Made by a program: the position numbers and the translations under genes
In this document: positions 51,129-53,257 of the stretch, one piece after another
Numbering within the stretch: position 1 is the stretch's first letter
How the letters are laid out: every line of letters starts with the position of its first letter
The notes under the pieces: model-generated
What the model saw: the letters and a program-made list of their open reading frames with translations, nothing else
What the model was told of the DNA's origin: nothing
The model's database searches: none
Assembly (NCBI GenBank): GCA_021399345.1
Contig: JAAFKI010000144.1
Coordinates: forward strand, 1-53,257
Length of the DNA: 53,257 nucleotides
Reading direction: 5' to 3'
From: Candidatus Heimdallarchaeota archaeon
GTDB taxonomy: Archaea > Asgardarchaeota > Heimdallarchaeia > Heimdallarchaeales > Heimdallarchaeaceae

Positions 51129-52355
51129 CTATATAGACATTGCTTGAGCCATGGAAATGTATCCTTCAACCTCACTTTTAGCAGTTCTAACAAAATCTAA
51201 TAGCTGTTCAAGGTTGCCCTCTGAAGCACTTAGGTGAGTCTCTTCAAGCCTTTTCATAGCTTCCTCAAATTTTGATAACGCATCTTTGAATTGTTCTTGA
51301 TCAAAAAGAGCAATTCCCTCTGTTTCTGAAGCTAGTGCTTCATAGAAAGATCTTTGAGCAGTCATATTTTTTATAAGTGATTCGCTCTTAATACTTGATA
51401 GAAGACCCAAAGCAACATCTACTGATTCAACCGCTTCTTTGAATTTACTACTTGCATCTATTGGATTATCTCTTCTTTTATAGAGCTCATTAGCTTCAGA
51501 TTCAAATTGACTGGCTTGGGTGATTCTAGATAAAGCTAGGTACAAACGTTGTTCCATAAAATTTGAACAAATTACACTTGCTCGAGAATAATATTTAGAT
51601 GCTATTGCAAAAAACCTTAAAGCTTCATTGAAGTTACTTACTATTATATTCTCTGTCCCTTGATCCCAGAATAACTCAGCCCTACCGATTATATGTGATT
51701 TAGTTATCTCATCTATCTTGTTTTGCATATCTTCCATTTCTTCATCAAGTGATTTGAACAAAAAGTTGGCTTTCATTAATTCTGTTCTTGCATAAAGAAG
51801 GTGTTTCTTTGACTCTTTTGTGTTATCTGTGATTGATTCGGAAAGTCTCAACTCATAGAGATATTTTGCATAGCTTATTCTTGAGTTTGAAACAGTCACA
51901 TCAATTGGATTATCGTCACTTTTGCGATTTTCTGTAAATTCTTCAAAGAAACCAATTGCTTCTTTTGCTGCTTGAATTTGATTCTCTACGTTTTGATCAA
52001 GAAATGAATTGCAAATTCGACACATACCCTCAGCATAATTTATCCATTTAACCATTTCATTGAAAATTCTATCTCCTTCTCTCCCTCTAGAAGCTTTTGC
52101 TCTTATTAGCAACTTCAGTGATTCTTCAAAGTTTTTTCGAGCATCAGCTTTCTTATCCTTTTTGAACAATTCATCTCCTTTAACAACATAAAGCATTCCA
52201 GCATAATAGTATGATAAAACTTTGAATGCAACGTTAGCTTCTCCTGCTTCTTTAAATTCATTATACAGTTTAGAATATTCATTATATGATGATTTTAGAT
52301 TTGAATAGACGGGTTCATAATGTAAAAATTGGAATTCAAGACTCTTTGTACTCAA
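51129..52355 (-). CDS. TPR-like all-helical repeat protein
   Basis: A soluble 408-residue protein made of helix pairs: AFKVLSYYYAGMLYVVKGDE, ADARKNFEESLKLLIRAKAS, FNEALRFFAIASKYYSRAS and FDQEQFKDALSKFEEAMKRL are TPR-like. Repeat spacing is irregular. It is likely a protein-interaction scaffold. No ATG exists near the N-terminus, so I use TTG 52355, preceded by GGTG with 5-nt spacing. Its 3' end converges on the glycosidase-like gene with a 124-nt gap. Confidence 0.78.
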   Translation of the reverse strand: MSTKSLEFQFLHYEPVYSNLKSSYNEYSKLYNEFKEAGEANVAFKVLSYYYAGMLYVVKGDELFKKDKKADARKNFEESLKLLIRAKASRGREGDRIFNEMVKWINYAEGMCRICNSFLDQNVENQIQAAKEAIGFFEEFTENRKSDDNPIDVTVSNSRISYAKYLYELRLSESITDNTKESKKHLLYARTELMKANFLFKSLDEEMEDMQNKIDEITKSHIIGRAELFWDQGTENIIVSNFNEALRFFAIASKYYSRASVICSNFMEQRLYLALSRITQASQFESEANELYKRRDNPIDASSKFKEAVESVDVALGLLSSIKSESLIKNMTAQRSFYEALASETEGIALFDQEQFKDALSKFEEAMKRLEETHLSASEGNLEQLLDFVRTAKSEVEGYISMAQAMSI

Positions 52356-52462
52356 AGGAACACCAAAATAATAATAAAATACAAAAATAAAAAAGTAACT
52401 ATTGTTTTGTTCGTGTAAAAAGAGATAAAAATAGGCAGAAAAATACTCTATTAACTCTCATA

Positions 52463-52467
52463 GTGAT
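52463..52467 (+). promoter_or_regulatory. Shine-Dalgarno site fixing the HAD start at 52472
   Basis: GTGAT lies 4 nt before ATG 52472, so the GTG at 52463 is probably not the start codon. Confidence 0.5.
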
Positions 52468-52471
52468 AAAG

Positions 52472-53137
52472 ATGACAAAATTACTTCCTTTAGTTGTTTT
52501 TGATATGGATGGAACAATAATTCAATCAAATATAGATTATTTTGGTACAAGGCAGAAAATATGGGAAATTTTGAAAGAAACTGTAAGTAAAAACCATTAT
52601 GAGGAAATTGTAGGTTCTCCAAGATCAATTATTGAGCTAGTCGATTTATTAGAAAGAAACGATGAAACTAATACAAAAATGAAACTAGCTTGGGAAATAA
52701 TAGAAAGAAGCGAGAAAGAAGGCTATGAAGATGCTAAAGTCAATGAAGACGTTTATGAAACACTTGAATTCCTTAAGACGAAAGGGTACACATTAACTAT
52801 CTTTACAAATAACTCCAGAGAGTTAACAAACTATGGTCTTAAGAAATATAATCTTCAGAGATACTTTGACTTTGTACTTACTAGAGACGATGTAAAAAAG
52901 CCTAAACCTCATCCTGAAGGTTTGGAAATAACAATGAAGAGATTTTCCACTCAGAATAACAATGTGGTGTTTGTAGGAGATAGCTGGATTGATGCAGAGA
53001 CTGCTGTGAATGCGGGAGTCAAATTTATTTATTTTGGCTCAGAAGGAGCTACTGGGACAAGAAGAAAAGTAATCAAACCAGATCATACTGTAGAATTCAT
53101 GAATGAATTGATCCCAATTGTCGATAACCTTTGGTAA
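52472..53137 (+). CDS. HAD-superfamily phosphatase (phosphoglycolate-phosphatase-like)
   Basis: Motif I is LVVFDMDGTII. TIFTNNSRELTNYGLKKYNL contains motif II, DVKKPKPHPEGLEI motif III (Lys), and VVFVGDSWIDAETAVNAGVK motif IV, followed by a phosphatase-like tail. A helical cap lies between motifs I and II. The closest well-known relatives are phosphoglycolate phosphatases and pyrophosphatases of subclass I. The substrate is unknown. Confidence 0.9.
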   Translation: MTKLLPLVVFDMDGTIIQSNIDYFGTRQKIWEILKETVSKNHYEEIVGSPRSIIELVDLLERNDETNTKMKLAWEIIERSEKEGYEDAKVNEDVYETLEFLKTKGYTLTIFTNNSRELTNYGLKKYNLQRYFDFVLTRDDVKKPKPHPEGLEITMKRFSTQNNNVVFVGDSWIDAETAVNAGVKFIYFGSEGATGTRRKVIKPDHTVEFMNELIPIVDNLW

Positions 53138-53162
53138 GTTCGATACTTCTGTGCGAAAGAGA

Positions 53163-53169
53163 TATATTA
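53163..53169 (+). promoter_or_regulatory. TATA-like box before the final partial gene
   Basis: TATATTA is centred about 31 nt before ATG 53197. Confidence 0.4.
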
Positions 53170-53196
53170 TCACGAAAGGAATCATATTTGACTCAT

Positions 53197-53257
53197 ATGA
53201 AACCGAAAAAAATTGTAAATTCTGTTTTGATTTTGCTTATTTTTTCTTCCGTCCTTA
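53197..53257 (+). CDS. Start of a probable secreted or membrane protein (partial)
   Basis: From ATG 53197 the frame is open to the window edge (20 codons). The product reads MKPKKIVNSVLILLIFSSVL, a typical basic-then-hydrophobic signal peptide or signal anchor. The rest lies outside the window. A TATA-like box about 31 nt upstream supports a real start. Confidence 0.5.
   Translation, partial: MKPKKIVNSVLILLIFSSVL

Noticed and set aside
50934..51200. 88-codon plus-strand ORF between the glycosidase-like and TPR-like genes
   Set aside because: It starts inside the preceding gene in another frame, runs antisense into the TPR-like gene, and lacks any motif.

Overview
This window is almost certainly from an Asgard archaeon, with a heimdallarchaeial-type lineage my best guess. 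It is AT-rich and carries archaeal information genes: TFB, RNA polymerase subunit Rpo12, archaeal/eukaryal glycyl-tRNA synthetase, SUI1/eIF1 and short-form PurA. Alongside these sit eukaryote-like genes: a Ras-superfamily small GTPase, Get3/ArsA, longin- and roadblock-like proteins, and a GIFT-like domain. Archaeal signals are clear. Shine-Dalgarno-like GGTGA(T) lies 4-5 nt before many starts, and TATA-like boxes 25-30 nt upstream of several ATG/GTG codons suggest leaderless transcripts. I see no rRNA, tRNA, CRISPR array or intact mobile element.

Layout. 1-2869 (minus): purA, a tandem universal stress protein and an AN1 zinc finger fused to a degenerate site-2-protease-like membrane domain. 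2983-5528 (plus): small GTPase, a one-TM protein resembling eukaryotic CCDC47, and a DegV protein. 5533-7709 (minus): NAD(P)HX repair enzyme and a helical protein. 7937-14649: CitG-like protein, then a minus-strand series of a longin/roadblock-like protein, a GIFT-like protein, a TM-TPR protein and a Ski2-like helicase. 14671-17071: two zinc-ribbon proteins, a small two-TM protein and an unknown. 17170-20046: porGDAB, the four subunits of a 2-oxoacid:ferredoxin oxidoreductase. 20129-23218: HD phosphohydrolase, a longin-like plus winged-helix protein, and a methyltransferase-like protein.

23234-25223 (minus): an NfeD/YqiJ-like plus flotillin-like pair. 25334-28633: a class II (bacterial-type) CCA-adding-enzyme homologue and a secreted beta-helix protein. 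28645-32502 (minus): sdhA-sdhB-fumC, with fumC broken by an in-frame TGA. 32662-33893: small unknown proteins. 34307-37334: TFB, a TnpB remnant, glyS and rpo12. 37407-39185 (minus): PiT phosphate permease with a DUF47/PhoU-like partner. 39281-40333: a PHP-domain protein broken by an in-frame TAG. 40414-42313: small membrane protein and a B12-type radical SAM/TRAM protein. 42426-43903: SUI1, a zinc-ribbon protein and a divergent DegV. 43910-46564 (minus): TatD, Get3 and a TRAP-beta-like membrane protein. 46694-49252: two more DegV proteins and a HAD phosphatase. 49301-53257: a membrane-anchored glycosidase-like protein, a TPR-like protein, another HAD protein and the start of a secreted protein.

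The most interesting theme is a set of candidate relatives of the eukaryotic ER membrane-protein biogenesis machinery. Get3 sits next to a protein with the topology and motif order of TRAP-beta (SSR2), and a CCDC47-like (PAT-complex-like) protein follows a small GTPase. A second theme is trafficking-type folds: longin, roadblock and GIFT. These assignments come from reading the sequence by eye and need profile or structure searches. Central metabolism is represented by POR, succinate dehydrogenase/fumarate reductase and fumarase.
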